A DNA stretch of 9,093 nucleotides from Acidobacteriota bacterium (GTDB lineage Bacteria; Acidobacteriota; Terriglobia; Terriglobales; Acidobacteriaceae). A program made the position numbers and the translations under genes. Positions within the stretch are counted from its first letter, which is position 1. Every line of letters begins with the position of its first letter. Shown piece after piece: positions 1-5,879 of the stretch. The notes beneath the pieces were generated by a model. That model did no database searches. It was given only the letters and a program-made list of their open reading frames with translations, and had not been told where the DNA came from. The stretch spans positions 1-9,093 of the forward strand of contig QIAS01000166.1 in the NCBI GenBank assembly GCA_003225615.1, given 5' to 3'.

Positions 1-210
1 TCCGCGTCTTTGCTCTTTATGGCCGCGCATTTCGGCAAGCGGGAAATTCTCATCGTCGGCATGTGGTCAGTATTTCAGGGATTGTACCTTGGCCTGTTCT
101 ATGCCTGGAGTGGAAACCTGCTCGTGCCCATGCTTGCTCATGGACTTTTCGATATTGGCGGCATGATTTATTTCCGGGGTTTTATGGCCCATGTGCAGAG
201 CGCTGCGTGA
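1..210 (+). CDS. CPBP-family intramembrane metalloprotease, C-terminal fragment
   Basis: The reading frame is open from the first base of the window to TGA at 208-210, giving the last 69 residues of a longer protein. It starts with SASLLFMAAHF, which fits the second CPBP (Abi/CAAX protease-like) motif FxxxH. Hydrophobic segments follow, and NLLVPMLAHGLFD fits the third motif HxxxD/N. Both histidines and the aspartate belong to the proposed metal site of this membrane-embedded glutamic/zinc protease family. The first motif (EExxxR) must lie upstream, outside the window. In bacteria such proteins process prenylated or other membrane peptides, or have unknown substrates, so none can be named here. 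The stop overlaps the GTG start of the next gene by four bases, so the two are probably co-transcribed and translationally coupled. The family call is fairly firm; the function is not. Confidence 0.75.
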   Translation, partial: SASLLFMAAHFGKREILIVGMWSVFQGLYLGLFYAWSGNLLVPMLAHGLFDIGGMIYFRGFMAHVQSAA

Positions 211-1154
211 AAATCCTGATCACAGGTGCCGCTGGCAATTTGGGCTCACAGCTAGTGCATCACCTGATGACCACACGGCATGAACTCCGGCTTTTGCTTC
301 ACCGCTCTCCATTCCCTTTTGATGTTACGGGCTGTCCCAATATAAGCGTGTGCCGGGCTGATCTGGCGCAACCCGATACGCTGGAAGCCGCCTGTCAAGC
401 CGTCGACTGTGTCGTTCACTTTGCCGGCGTTTTGTTCGCCCCGCGCCCGGAAAAATTTCTTCCGCTAACCAACGTCGGCTTCGTCAAGAACCTGGTGCAG
501 AAGGCACAGGCTTCCAGAGTGCGTAGATTTATTCTCATCAGCTTTCCACAAGTTGAGGGCGAGACTACCCCGGACCATCCAGCCTTTGGGCGATTGGACG
601 CCTCACCTCGGCCCATTCATTTTCGTACCCGGCTGGAAGCAGAGAAGTATCTGATTGACGCCTGCGCGGGGACCGCAATGATTCCCGTTGTCTTCCGCTC
701 GGGAATGGTTTATGGCAGAGAAGTAAAAATGATTGAAGGTGCGCGCTGGATGCTACGTCACCGCCTGATGGCGATCTGGCAAACACCTACCTGGATTCAC
801 TTGATCTCCCTGCCTGACTTTCTGGCTGCACTGCAGGTGGCGATTGAAAAGGAGACCGTGAGCGGCATTTATCAGGTGTGCGACGACCAGCCCCTCACGC
901 TGCAGGAATTCCTCGATAGGCTGGCCGCGTACTACGGTTGTCCGCGAGCCTGGCGTATACCACGATGGATGTTCGAAACAGCGGCTGTGACTTCCGAGAT
1001 GGCTGCCCTGATTTTTCGTACTGTGGCTCCTCTCAATCGTGACATCATCAAGGCCGGCATGACCTCGTGCGTCGCCGACAACTCCCGGATGAAGCGGGAA
1101 TTGCTACCGCTTCTCGCCTACCCCACACTCAATGAAGGCATTCACCTGGTGTAA
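207..1154 (+). CDS. Atypical NAD(P)-binding extended-SDR / NAD-dependent epimerase-like protein
   Basis: This is a 315-residue protein starting at GTG 207 inside the overlap GTGA with the upstream protease gene. The start is chosen because the protein then opens directly with the first beta strand and nucleotide-binding loop, VKILITGAAGNLG (TGxxGxxG, residues about 6-13). A longer open frame back to 63 exists but only duplicates the upstream gene out of frame. Later landmarks are an acidic residue in CRADLAQ, VVHFAG after strand 4, FRSGMVYG, and a C-terminal region (GIYQVCDDQPLTLQEFLD) typical of epimerase-like proteins. The catalytic YxxxK is replaced: aligned at HFRTRLEAE, the pair is His138 and Arg142. 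This makes it an atypical SDR that may bind the cofactor as a sensor or act by different chemistry. The substrate is unknown. Confidence 0.85.
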   Translation: MKILITGAAGNLGSQLVHHLMTTRHELRLLLHRSPFPFDVTGCPNISVCRADLAQPDTLEAACQAVDCVVHFAGVLFAPRPEKFLPLTNVGFVKNLVQKAQASRVRRFILISFPQVEGETTPDHPAFGRLDASPRPIHFRTRLEAEKYLIDACAGTAMIPVVFRSGMVYGREVKMIEGARWMLRHRLMAIWQTPTWIHLISLPDFLAALQVAIEKETVSGIYQVCDDQPLTLQEFLDRLAAYYGCPRAWRIPRWMFETAAVTSEMAALIFRTVAPLNRDIIKAGMTSCVADNSRMKRELLPLLAYPTLNEGIHLV

Positions 1155-1181
1155 TCGCCACGGCCCAGTCGTGCATGCCAC

Positions 1182-1210
1182 TTGTTCTTTTGCTCACTTA
1201 GGTCTATCCT
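1182..1210 (+). promoter_or_regulatory. Candidate promoter of the small secreted protein gene
   Basis: TTGTTC at 1182-1187 and TATCCT at 1205-1210 are separated by 17 bases, the standard sigma-70 spacing. Three of six and four of six bases match the consensus. Transcription would start near 1217, giving a leader of about 45 bases before the ATG at 1262. The match is moderate. Confidence 0.35.
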
Positions 1211-1261
1211 TGCGAGCCAAAAGCGGGCCCAAAATTCCTCAGACTTAAAAAGGAAAACTCT

Positions 1262-1663
1262 ATGGTGAAGAAACTGTTCTCGCTGCTTCTCGGGTTGGTT
1301 CTTATTGCCTCTCTGTCGACCATCGGGTTGGCGCAAGCGGACACCGCTGCGAAAGATGCAAAAAAAGATGACAAGAAAGAGGCCAAGGCTCCCGCGGAGA
1401 AGAAGGCACGCTGGGAGGGAATCGTGGTAAGAGGTAACAAGGACAAGTCAACTCTGACGGTTCGCAAACGCGGCACGGCACAGGAAAGGACCGTGGAGTA
1501 CGACAGCTCCACCGAGTTTGCCGCTCAGGAGCATGGCAGCAAGAAGACCAAAAAAATCGACCCTTCCGAGATCAAGGATAATGATCGCATAATCGCGGTG
1601 GGCACGTGGGATAAGAAGGGCGTCCTTCACGCCTCACTGATCTCCAAGCGCCTAAGCAGATAG
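1262..1663 (+). CDS. Small secreted basic protein, DUF5666-like
   Basis: The protein has 133 residues. ATG 1262 is preceded by AGGA at 1251-1254, seven bases upstream. Residues 1-26 form a clear Sec signal peptide: MVKK, then a hydrophobic core, then LAQA with cleavage expected before Asp27. A very lysine/alanine-rich low-complexity stretch follows (about 28-50). Residues 51-130 form a small beta-rich domain: WEGIVVRGNKDKSTLTVR, a charged middle, then DNDRIIAVGTWDKKGVLHASLI. The pattern of a strand, a KST-L-TV strand and a late V-x-G-x-(D)-x-x-G-x-L-x-A strand resembles DUF5666, an OB-like domain found in secreted proteins of Acidobacteria and others. That assignment is from pattern memory, and no activity is known. 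It probably acts in the periplasm or at the cell surface. It is monocistronic and convergent with the next gene. Confidence 0.75.
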   Translation: MVKKLFSLLLGLVLIASLSTIGLAQADTAAKDAKKDDKKEAKAPAEKKARWEGIVVRGNKDKSTLTVRKRGTAQERTVEYDSSTEFAAQEHGSKKTKKIDPSEIKDNDRIIAVGTWDKKGVLHASLISKRLSR

Positions 1664-1748
1664 CATTTTGACGCTGAAGAGCGGGCGGCCTGTCTGAATC
1701 GTCGCGAAACCTCCTTCCCAAGGACTGTGTAGCGGCGAAAAACGAATA

Positions 1749-1774
1749 AAGCCCACGGCTGAAGCCGTGGGCTT
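1749..1774. repeat. Perfect 26-base hairpin repeat between convergent genes
   Basis: AAGCCCACGGCT (1749-1760) and AGCCGTGGGCTT (1763-1774) are exact reverse complements, separated only by GA. In practice this is an 11-base-pair GC-rich stem with a TGAA loop. It lies between two converging genes (stops at 1663 and 1807) and could end transcripts from both sides, although neither side has a good T tract. I recall GCCCACGGCT-(A/G)AAGCCGTGGGC palindromes as dispersed repeats in acidobacterial genomes. With only this window, the copy number cannot be shown. Confidence 0.6.
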
Positions 1775-1784
1775 GGACCGGGCG

Positions 1785-1798
1785 CTCGGTACTCGGTA
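1785..1798. repeat. Two tandem copies of CTCGGTA
   Basis: The heptamer CTCGGTA occurs twice back to back (1785-1791, 1792-1798) and is followed by CTT. It starts eleven bases after the hairpin repeat at 1749-1774. The two may belong to one intergenic repeat unit. Confidence 0.4.
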
Positions 1799-1806
1799 CT
1801 TTTCCC

Positions 1807-2898
1807 TCAGTCCGCCATTTTCGCGACATGCAGATCGAAGCCGGTCTTGGGCAGCAATGACGTCAGTTCAAACGCCTTGAAGCCGTCCCCAGTGATCTCG
1901 GTATGGCGGTAAACACCCGGCTCGCTCTCCACGGTTTCCCGCCTGCCCTGCATGTTGCTGAGAAATTCCTGCGCCGCCTTCTTTGTGACCGTTGCGCCTT
2001 TCGCCTTGGTGATCACAGCCTCGGTGGCATAGGAGCGGATCAGTTTCGGCCAATATTTCTCGAGTAGACGAGTGCTGGCAAACATGTCAGCCCAGACAAT
2101 TTCGCCATTCACCACGACTACGACGCCCACGGCGTTCTGATCCCGTAATTGCTTGATTACACTTTCATAATCGTGCCGGATGGGCTCAGCGATATCGTCC
2201 AATTTCTTCTGCACCTCGGCGTTCTGCATCATGGCCGGGTAAGAACTCGTAGTGTTTATGGCAGGAGCTGCAGCCGGAACCTCCAGGGACATGGATTGCC
2301 GTGACTTCCCAACCTCCGACCAAACCTTTGCCTGATCTTTATCCGCCATAGCTTTGGCTCGGACGTTGGGAGCTGCCATGAACGTATACCCGCGTGCGGT
2401 GCCGAACTGCTCACTGCTCCCCACCCACCGTCCGGGCTCCACACAAAATACTCCCAAGTCGATGGGATCACTTTCGGCCGGCACAATGCGATCTTTGGCA
2501 ATGACCCGATCCTGCTTGCCGCCGGTCACGATCTCTCCTGCAAGCAGCAGCAGCGGACGTTTGGAGTTATTCACCAGCACCAGCGTATTCACCTGGGGCC
2601 CGCCTCGCGTGGGAATGGCATGCTCGCCCCACGAGCGTTGCCCCCGAACTAATCCCTGTACTTTCACCACTACATCGCCCGAGCGCAGGCCCTCGTCCAG
2701 ACTCATAAAGTCGCTGGTGTCATGAGTCTTGGCCGCGACCACGGGGAATACGGTCAGATTTCCATGGCGGATCGCGTCCAGTACCGTGTAATCGTCGTTT
2801 ACTGGAGCCGGGGCAGCCGTCAAGCCGCGTCCCGCCACCAGAACCATGCCACAAACCAGCGCCACTCCGGCAAACGCAGAAAACAGCTTGGGATTCAT
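1807..2898 (-). CDS. Secreted ARPP-1 (DUF6569)-like domain protein
   Basis: The protein has 363 residues. ATG at 2898-2896 is chosen over the longer frame (to 3042) because a strong ribosome site, GGGAGG, lies seven bases upstream and a signal peptide starts exactly there (MNPKLF, hydrophobic core 7-28, TAAPA). The mature part carries a conserved-looking block: GDVVVKVQGLVRG (74-86), VNTLVLVNNSKRPLLLLAGEIVTGGKQDRVIAKDRIVP (103-140) and IDLGVFCVEPGRW (146-158). The N-T-L, L-L-x-G-E-x-x-x-G-G-K-Q-D-R and C-x-E-x-x-R-W signatures match the ARPP-1 domain as I know it. That domain has no established biochemical function. A helical, charged middle (185-255) and an alpha/beta C-terminal part follow (GVVVVVNGEIVWADMF, 257-273). 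It is probably periplasmic or surface-exposed. It is divergent from the sigma factor gene, so shared control is possible but unproven. Confidence 0.75.
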   Translation of the reverse strand: MNPKLFSAFAGVALVCGMVLVAGRGLTAAPAPVNDDYTVLDAIRHGNLTVFPVVAAKTHDTSDFMSLDEGLRSGDVVVKVQGLVRGQRSWGEHAIPTRGGPQVNTLVLVNNSKRPLLLLAGEIVTGGKQDRVIAKDRIVPAESDPIDLGVFCVEPGRWVGSSEQFGTARGYTFMAAPNVRAKAMADKDQAKVWSEVGKSRQSMSLEVPAAAPAINTTSSYPAMMQNAEVQKKLDDIAEPIRHDYESVIKQLRDQNAVGVVVVVNGEIVWADMFASTRLLEKYWPKLIRSYATEAVITKAKGATVTKKAAQEFLSNMQGRRETVESEPGVYRHTEITGDGFKAFELTSLLPKTGFDLHVAKMAD

Positions 2899-2904
2899 AG
2901 CGTT

Positions 2905-2910
2905 CCCTCC
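2905..2910 (-). promoter_or_regulatory. Ribosome binding site GGAGGG deciding the ARPP-1 gene start
   Basis: Read on the minus strand, GGAGGG is followed by GAACGCT and then ATG at 2898. This spacing is ideal and rejects the more upstream in-frame start at 3042. Confidence 0.75.
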
Positions 2911-2912
2911 CA

Positions 2913-2931
2913 GGGCATTTGGCAGATGCCC
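2913..2931 (-). promoter_or_regulatory. Leader hairpin upstream of the ARPP-1 gene
   Basis: GGGCAT (2913-2918) and ATGCCC (2926-2931) form a six-base-pair stem with a seven-base loop, two bases upstream of the ribosome site of the minus-strand gene. If it lies within the mRNA leader it could affect translation. The stem is short and the role is only a suggestion. The rest of 2932-3059 between the divergent genes shows no convincing sigma-70 promoter on either strand. Confidence 0.25.
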
Positions 2932-3059
2932 CGGACGCAGGCTGTGCATGTCTGGTCGCCCGGGGCACCCTTTTCCACCCTGACTGATCAGAGAACGCCC
3001 AAATCTCTGGTCCTTGCGTCTAATAAATTGATAGCATCTCATACGTATTCCGCACAGCC

Positions 3060-3986
3060 ATGGCTAACACCGCCACAGCAACGACGGGCCTACCCTCCGA
3101 ACTGGGATCGCTGGTGGGCGAGCTCTACCAGAAAAGTGGCGGCGAGAAATTCGGTCTGCGGCAGCAGGAGTTCATTGTTGTTATTGGCGAGATTCGGCAA
3201 AAGTACCTCGCGCCCGGAGCCAACGCTGAGGAAATCAGAGCGCTCTGCGCCAGCTTGCGGGTGGAAGAACTCGTACTCGCTCGCGCCTGCGCCGCCGGTC
3301 ATGAGGGCGCGTGGGAAGCATTCCTGTTCCGCTACCGCGAGAAGCTCTATGACATTGCCCGCGGCATTACACGAGAAGATTCGGCCGGGCGCGAACTGGC
3401 TGACTCGCTGTACGCCGACCTGTACGGGACCACGCTGCGGGAGGGCACACGCGTCTCAAAGCTGGCGTCGTACACCGGCCGAGGTTCGCTCGAGGGCTGG
3501 CTGCGCACCGTGCTGGCTCAGGAATACGTCAATCGCTATCGCCGACACAAGCGGCTGGTAAGCTTAGACGAGGAAACCGAGAAAGGCACCCAGTTCGTCG
3601 CGACCATCCCCGCGCCCGCGCCGGTGGCGGATTCTCGACTGCACAGTGCTACGGACGAAGCCCTCGCCGCGCTCTCGGCCGAAGATCGTTTCATCCTGGC
3701 CTCGTACTATCTCGATCGCCGCACCCTGGCTGAAATCGCAAGAACTCTTGCGGTGCATGAGTCCACGATCAGCCGCAAATTGGACAAGTTGTCCAAGTCG
3801 TTGCGCAAGCAGATCCTGGCCCGGCTCACCCGCACCGGTATGAGCCGTCGCCAGGCCGAGGAGGCTCTGGAAATTGATGTTAGAGATCTCCAAGTAGATA
3901 TTCGCAGGAGCCTGGCGCAAGATTCCGTCTCCGAAACGTTCCCTGAGAAGAAAGTCCAGGCGCAGGCGGGAGATGGGCCGGCATAA
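3060..3986 (+). CDS. RNA polymerase sigma-70-family (ECF-like) factor
   Basis: The protein has 308 residues. An N-terminal extension of about 70 residues precedes the sigma domains. Region 2 spans about 74-165: LARACAAGHEGAWEAFLFRYREKLYDIAR, a middle with ELADSLYADLYG, then GRGSLEGWLRTVLAQEYVNRYRRHKR, which matches the -10 recognition part. An acidic, Pro-rich linker follows (168-195). Region 4 (about 203-255) holds LSAEDRFILASYYLDRRTLAEIARTLAVHESTISRKL, a clear helix-turn-helix for the -35 element. A charged 50-residue tail follows region 4; the protein is longer than a typical ECF sigma (about 180-200). ATG 3060 has no ribosome site and no better in-frame ATG exists. The anti-sigma gene follows 80 bases downstream on the same strand, which supports an ECF sigma held inactive at the membrane. 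Its target promoters cannot be read from here. Confidence 0.88.
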   Translation: MANTATATTGLPSELGSLVGELYQKSGGEKFGLRQQEFIVVIGEIRQKYLAPGANAEEIRALCASLRVEELVLARACAAGHEGAWEAFLFRYREKLYDIARGITREDSAGRELADSLYADLYGTTLREGTRVSKLASYTGRGSLEGWLRTVLAQEYVNRYRRHKRLVSLDEETEKGTQFVATIPAPAPVADSRLHSATDEALAALSAEDRFILASYYLDRRTLAEIARTLAVHESTISRKLDKLSKSLRKQILARLTRTGMSRRQAEEALEIDVRDLQVDIRRSLAQDSVSETFPEKKVQAQAGDGPA

Positions 3987-4020
3987 AGAAACGGCAACGC
4001 CCTGGTGGCGCGCGTGAATG

Positions 4021-4057
4021 CATCCGCCAAGACATTTTAGTCCCGAAGGGACGGATG
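4021..4057 (+). promoter_or_regulatory. Nested hairpin between sigma and anti-sigma genes
   Basis: CATCC (4021-4025) pairs with GGATG (4053-4057). Inside it, GTCCC (4040-4044) pairs with GGGAC (4048-4052) across a GAA loop. The structure ends right before the weak ribosome site AAAAGG (4058-4063) of the anti-sigma gene. It may tune anti-sigma translation relative to sigma, act as an RNA-processing site, or simply be a dispersed repeat. Confidence 0.35.
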
Positions 4058-4066
4058 AAAAGGTAA

Positions 4067-5284
4067 ATGGAGAATTTGCCCAAACTCGTAAGTGAGCGGC
4101 TGAAAACAGCGCCGCCCAAGACCCATCCCGACCCGGATCTGCTCGCGGCTTTTGCCGAGCACTCTCTGAAGGGGCATGAGCGGGCGCAGCTCCTCGAGCA
4201 CCTCGCGACATGCGGCGACTGCCGCGAAATCGTGTCACTGGCACAACCGTTGCGGGAGGATATCGGCGCGCCGGTCGTCCAAAAATCTACCTGGCTCGGC
4301 TTCCCCATGCTGCGGTGGGTCACGGCGGCGGCGCTGGTTGTAATTGTTGGTGGCGCAGTTCTCCTGCGGGAGCAGCATAGATTCGCTACGGCCCCGGCCG
4401 CCTCTAAAATTCAGAGCGAACCCCAAGCCCCGGCGCCCTCCAAGTCCGATGCTGCGTTGTACCGCGCGGACAAGGACCAAGTCTTCGACGATCGCCTGGC
4501 GCAAGGACTAGCGGCCAAAAAGGAGTTCAAGAAATCAGCCGAACCACGCAGCGAAATGCTCGCACTTTCCAAATCGAATGTGCGTAGAAAACAGCTGGTG
4601 AACGAAAAAAAACTTGGCATTACCGGCGACTCGCTGCTCGCTTCCGGCAACGCTGGCCGGTCCTCCGAGTCCCGAGCAGAAGCTGCCCCGAGCGCCCCGG
4701 CGCCAACAGGAGAACTTGATGCGGAAACTAGCCAGCCAGCGGCAAGAGTCCCCAGCACGTCGGAGTCAGTAGAGCTGACCGCGGCTGCTCCCATCATTAC
4801 AACAAATGCGGCCGAGGGCAGCAAGGCCAAGGAGTCATTGCCCAAAGTCGATAACTCCGGGCTGCCGCCTGAAGCCGTGCACAGTCTGGGAGCCCGAACT
4901 GAGCCCACTAATCAAGTCATCGGTGGCATTGTCCTCCAAGCGACGCCGTCGTTTCCACGTTGGACGATCTCCCCCAGCGGCACGCTCCAGCGTTCCGTCG
5001 ATTCCGGTAAGACTTGGGAGGACGTGGTTGTCGATAACCAGGTCTTCCGCGCGGTCGCCACTGTCGGTGCTGACGTCTGGGCGGGAGGTTCGGCTGGTCT
5101 GCTTTACTATTCTTCCGACGCCGGCCAGCAATGGACGCGCATCAGGCCTTCCGCCCACGGCACCAGCCTCACCGACGATATCGCGACGATCGAGTTCACC
5201 GACCATCAGCACGGAAAGTTGACGACCACGACGGGCAAGTCCTGGAGCACTTCTGACGCTGGCCAAACATGGAAAAAGCATTGA
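4067..5284 (+). CDS. Membrane-anchored zinc-finger anti-sigma factor with Asp-box (BNR/Ycf48-like) sensor region
   Basis: The protein has 405 residues. The cytoplasmic N-terminus (1-80) carries DLLAAFAEHSLKGHERAQLLEHLATCGDCRE. Its HxxxCxxC motif (His45, Cys49, Cys52) is the signature of zinc-binding anti-sigma domains that clamp an ECF sigma. A single membrane helix lies at about 84-100 (WVTAAALVVIVGGAVLL). Residues 105-290 form a low-complexity Ala/Pro/Ser/Lys-rich linker. The outer C-terminal 110 residues contain three Asp boxes: SVDSGKTW (310-317), SSDAGQQW (349-356) and TSDAGQTW (395-402), spaced about 40-46 residues apart as in blades of a beta-propeller. Three blades are too few for a closed ring, so it may pair with another copy or protein. 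Position after the sigma gene and topology suggest a signal is sensed outside and passed to the sigma. The ligand is unknown. Confidence 0.85.
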   Translation: MENLPKLVSERLKTAPPKTHPDPDLLAAFAEHSLKGHERAQLLEHLATCGDCREIVSLAQPLREDIGAPVVQKSTWLGFPMLRWVTAAALVVIVGGAVLLREQHRFATAPAASKIQSEPQAPAPSKSDAALYRADKDQVFDDRLAQGLAAKKEFKKSAEPRSEMLALSKSNVRRKQLVNEKKLGITGDSLLASGNAGRSSESRAEAAPSAPAPTGELDAETSQPAARVPSTSESVELTAAAPIITTNAAEGSKAKESLPKVDNSGLPPEAVHSLGARTEPTNQVIGGIVLQATPSFPRWTISPSGTLQRSVDSGKTWEDVVVDNQVFRAVATVGADVWAGGSAGLLYYSSDAGQQWTRIRPSAHGTSLTDDIATIEFTDHQHGKLTTTTGKSWSTSDAGQTWKKH

Positions 5285-5680
5285 CCCTTCGCCTTTGAAG
5301 AAGTTAATGCCTGACCTGCAGAAGGCCTGATGGGCAAGCGGCTGTACATGGTGGCTAGGTTACCTGCGTGTCCGCCTTCTCAAGCGACGCCTGTCCCAAG
5401 ACGTCTTTCCCGCTTGGGAAAAAAATACCAACCACCATCAACTGCTGCGTAGTAACCAAGGCCAACGAAGGCTTCTTGAGATCACCGTCTTTCCCTTTTT
5501 CTCTCAACTAAATAGGAGCCCTGCTGGATACCAACCTAGCTTGGGGAAAACCGTTACTTCGGTCAGCAGTTCATGATTACCCGTGCAGAAATTGCCCATT
5601 ACCTAAGTGACATTTACATCAATAGGGTAAAGACCTAATATCCACTCGTGGTTTGGCAGTTCTGGGGGAGGGCTGCCGAG
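5285..5680. other. Gene-poor stretch between anti-sigma gene and terminator
   Basis: No reading frame of 60 codons or more with a plausible start lies here on either strand, and no tRNA, tmRNA, RNase P or SRP signature was recognised. Visible structures are TCCCAAG (5394-5400) paired with CTTGGGA (5413-5419), followed by an A run, AGAAGGC (5320-5326) with GCCTTCT (5374-5380), and GGCAG (5655-5659) with CTGCC (5673-5677). The strong terminator that follows implies that some transcript crosses this stretch. It is either a long 3' leader of the anti-sigma mRNA, an unannotated small RNA, or a decayed gene. Confidence 0.5.
5540..5638 (+). pseudogene. Possible remnant of a Crp/Fnr-family regulator HTH
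   Basis: After an in-frame stop (5537-5539), the frame reads a short peptide with QFMITRAEIAHYL followed by SDIYINRVKT and a stop at 5636-5638. The block MITRAEIAHYL closely resembles the start of the Fnr-type recognition motif (MTRxDIADYLGLTxETVSR), and INRV could correspond to the end of that helix with two residues missing. No nucleotide-binding domain is seen upstream in any frame. It is too short to be functional by itself. It is likely a decayed fragment, although a chance similarity is possible. Confidence 0.3.
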
Positions 5681-5714
5681 GCGTCCTAGACTGAAAAGTC
5701 CAGGACGCTTTTTT
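5681..5714 (+). terminator. Strong intrinsic terminator
   Basis: GCGTCCT (5681-5687) pairs with AGGACGC (5702-5708). Inside, GACT pairs with AGTC across a GAAA tetraloop with one A/C mismatch, and the stem is followed by TTTTTT (5709-5714). It is nearly 400 bases after the anti-sigma stop and insulates the thioredoxin promoter from upstream transcription. Confidence 0.85.
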
Positions 5715-5792
5715 ATTGCTCGCAGCCTGAAACGGCGCTGCCACCTGCCCCGCCGATTGCGACTTCTCTCACTGCCGCGCATCCAATAGAAG

Positions 5793-5801
5793 TGCTAGGA
5801 T
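5793..5801 (+). promoter_or_regulatory. Extended -10 promoter of thioredoxin gene
   Basis: TGCTAGGAT fits the extended -10 pattern TGnTATAAT, with four of six core matches. The -35 region is weak, as is common with extended -10 promoters. The start of transcription would be near 5808, giving a leader of about 70 bases. Confidence 0.45.
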
Positions 5802-5879
5802 AATGTTCCGCAATCGCGGCAGCACTCATAGAGGCTGACGCCGAGCGCGTATTCGGCGATCCAGCGCCACGGAGGATAG

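Noticed and set aside
63..206. Upstream 48-codon extension of the SDR frame to ATG 63
   Set aside because: It overlaps the protease gene in another frame, has no SDR character, and GTG 207 begins exactly at the first beta strand.
2899..3042. N-terminal extension of the ARPP-1 frame to 3042
   Set aside because: A strong ribosome site and a signal peptide start at 2898; the extension would bury the signal peptide inside the protein.
2722..3561. Long plus-strand frame of 279 codons across the divergent region
   Set aside because: It is antisense to the start of the ARPP-1 gene and out of frame with the sigma gene, with no recognisable protein features.
3564..4323. Long minus-strand frames over the sigma/anti-sigma region
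   Set aside because: They are shadows of high-GC coding sequence: no domain, no ribosome site, and they cover two well-supported plus-strand genes.
5394..5425. Hairpin TCCCAAG/CTTGGGA followed by AAAAAAA as a terminator
   Set aside because: The run is A on the plus strand, and on the minus strand the T run precedes the stem instead of following it.
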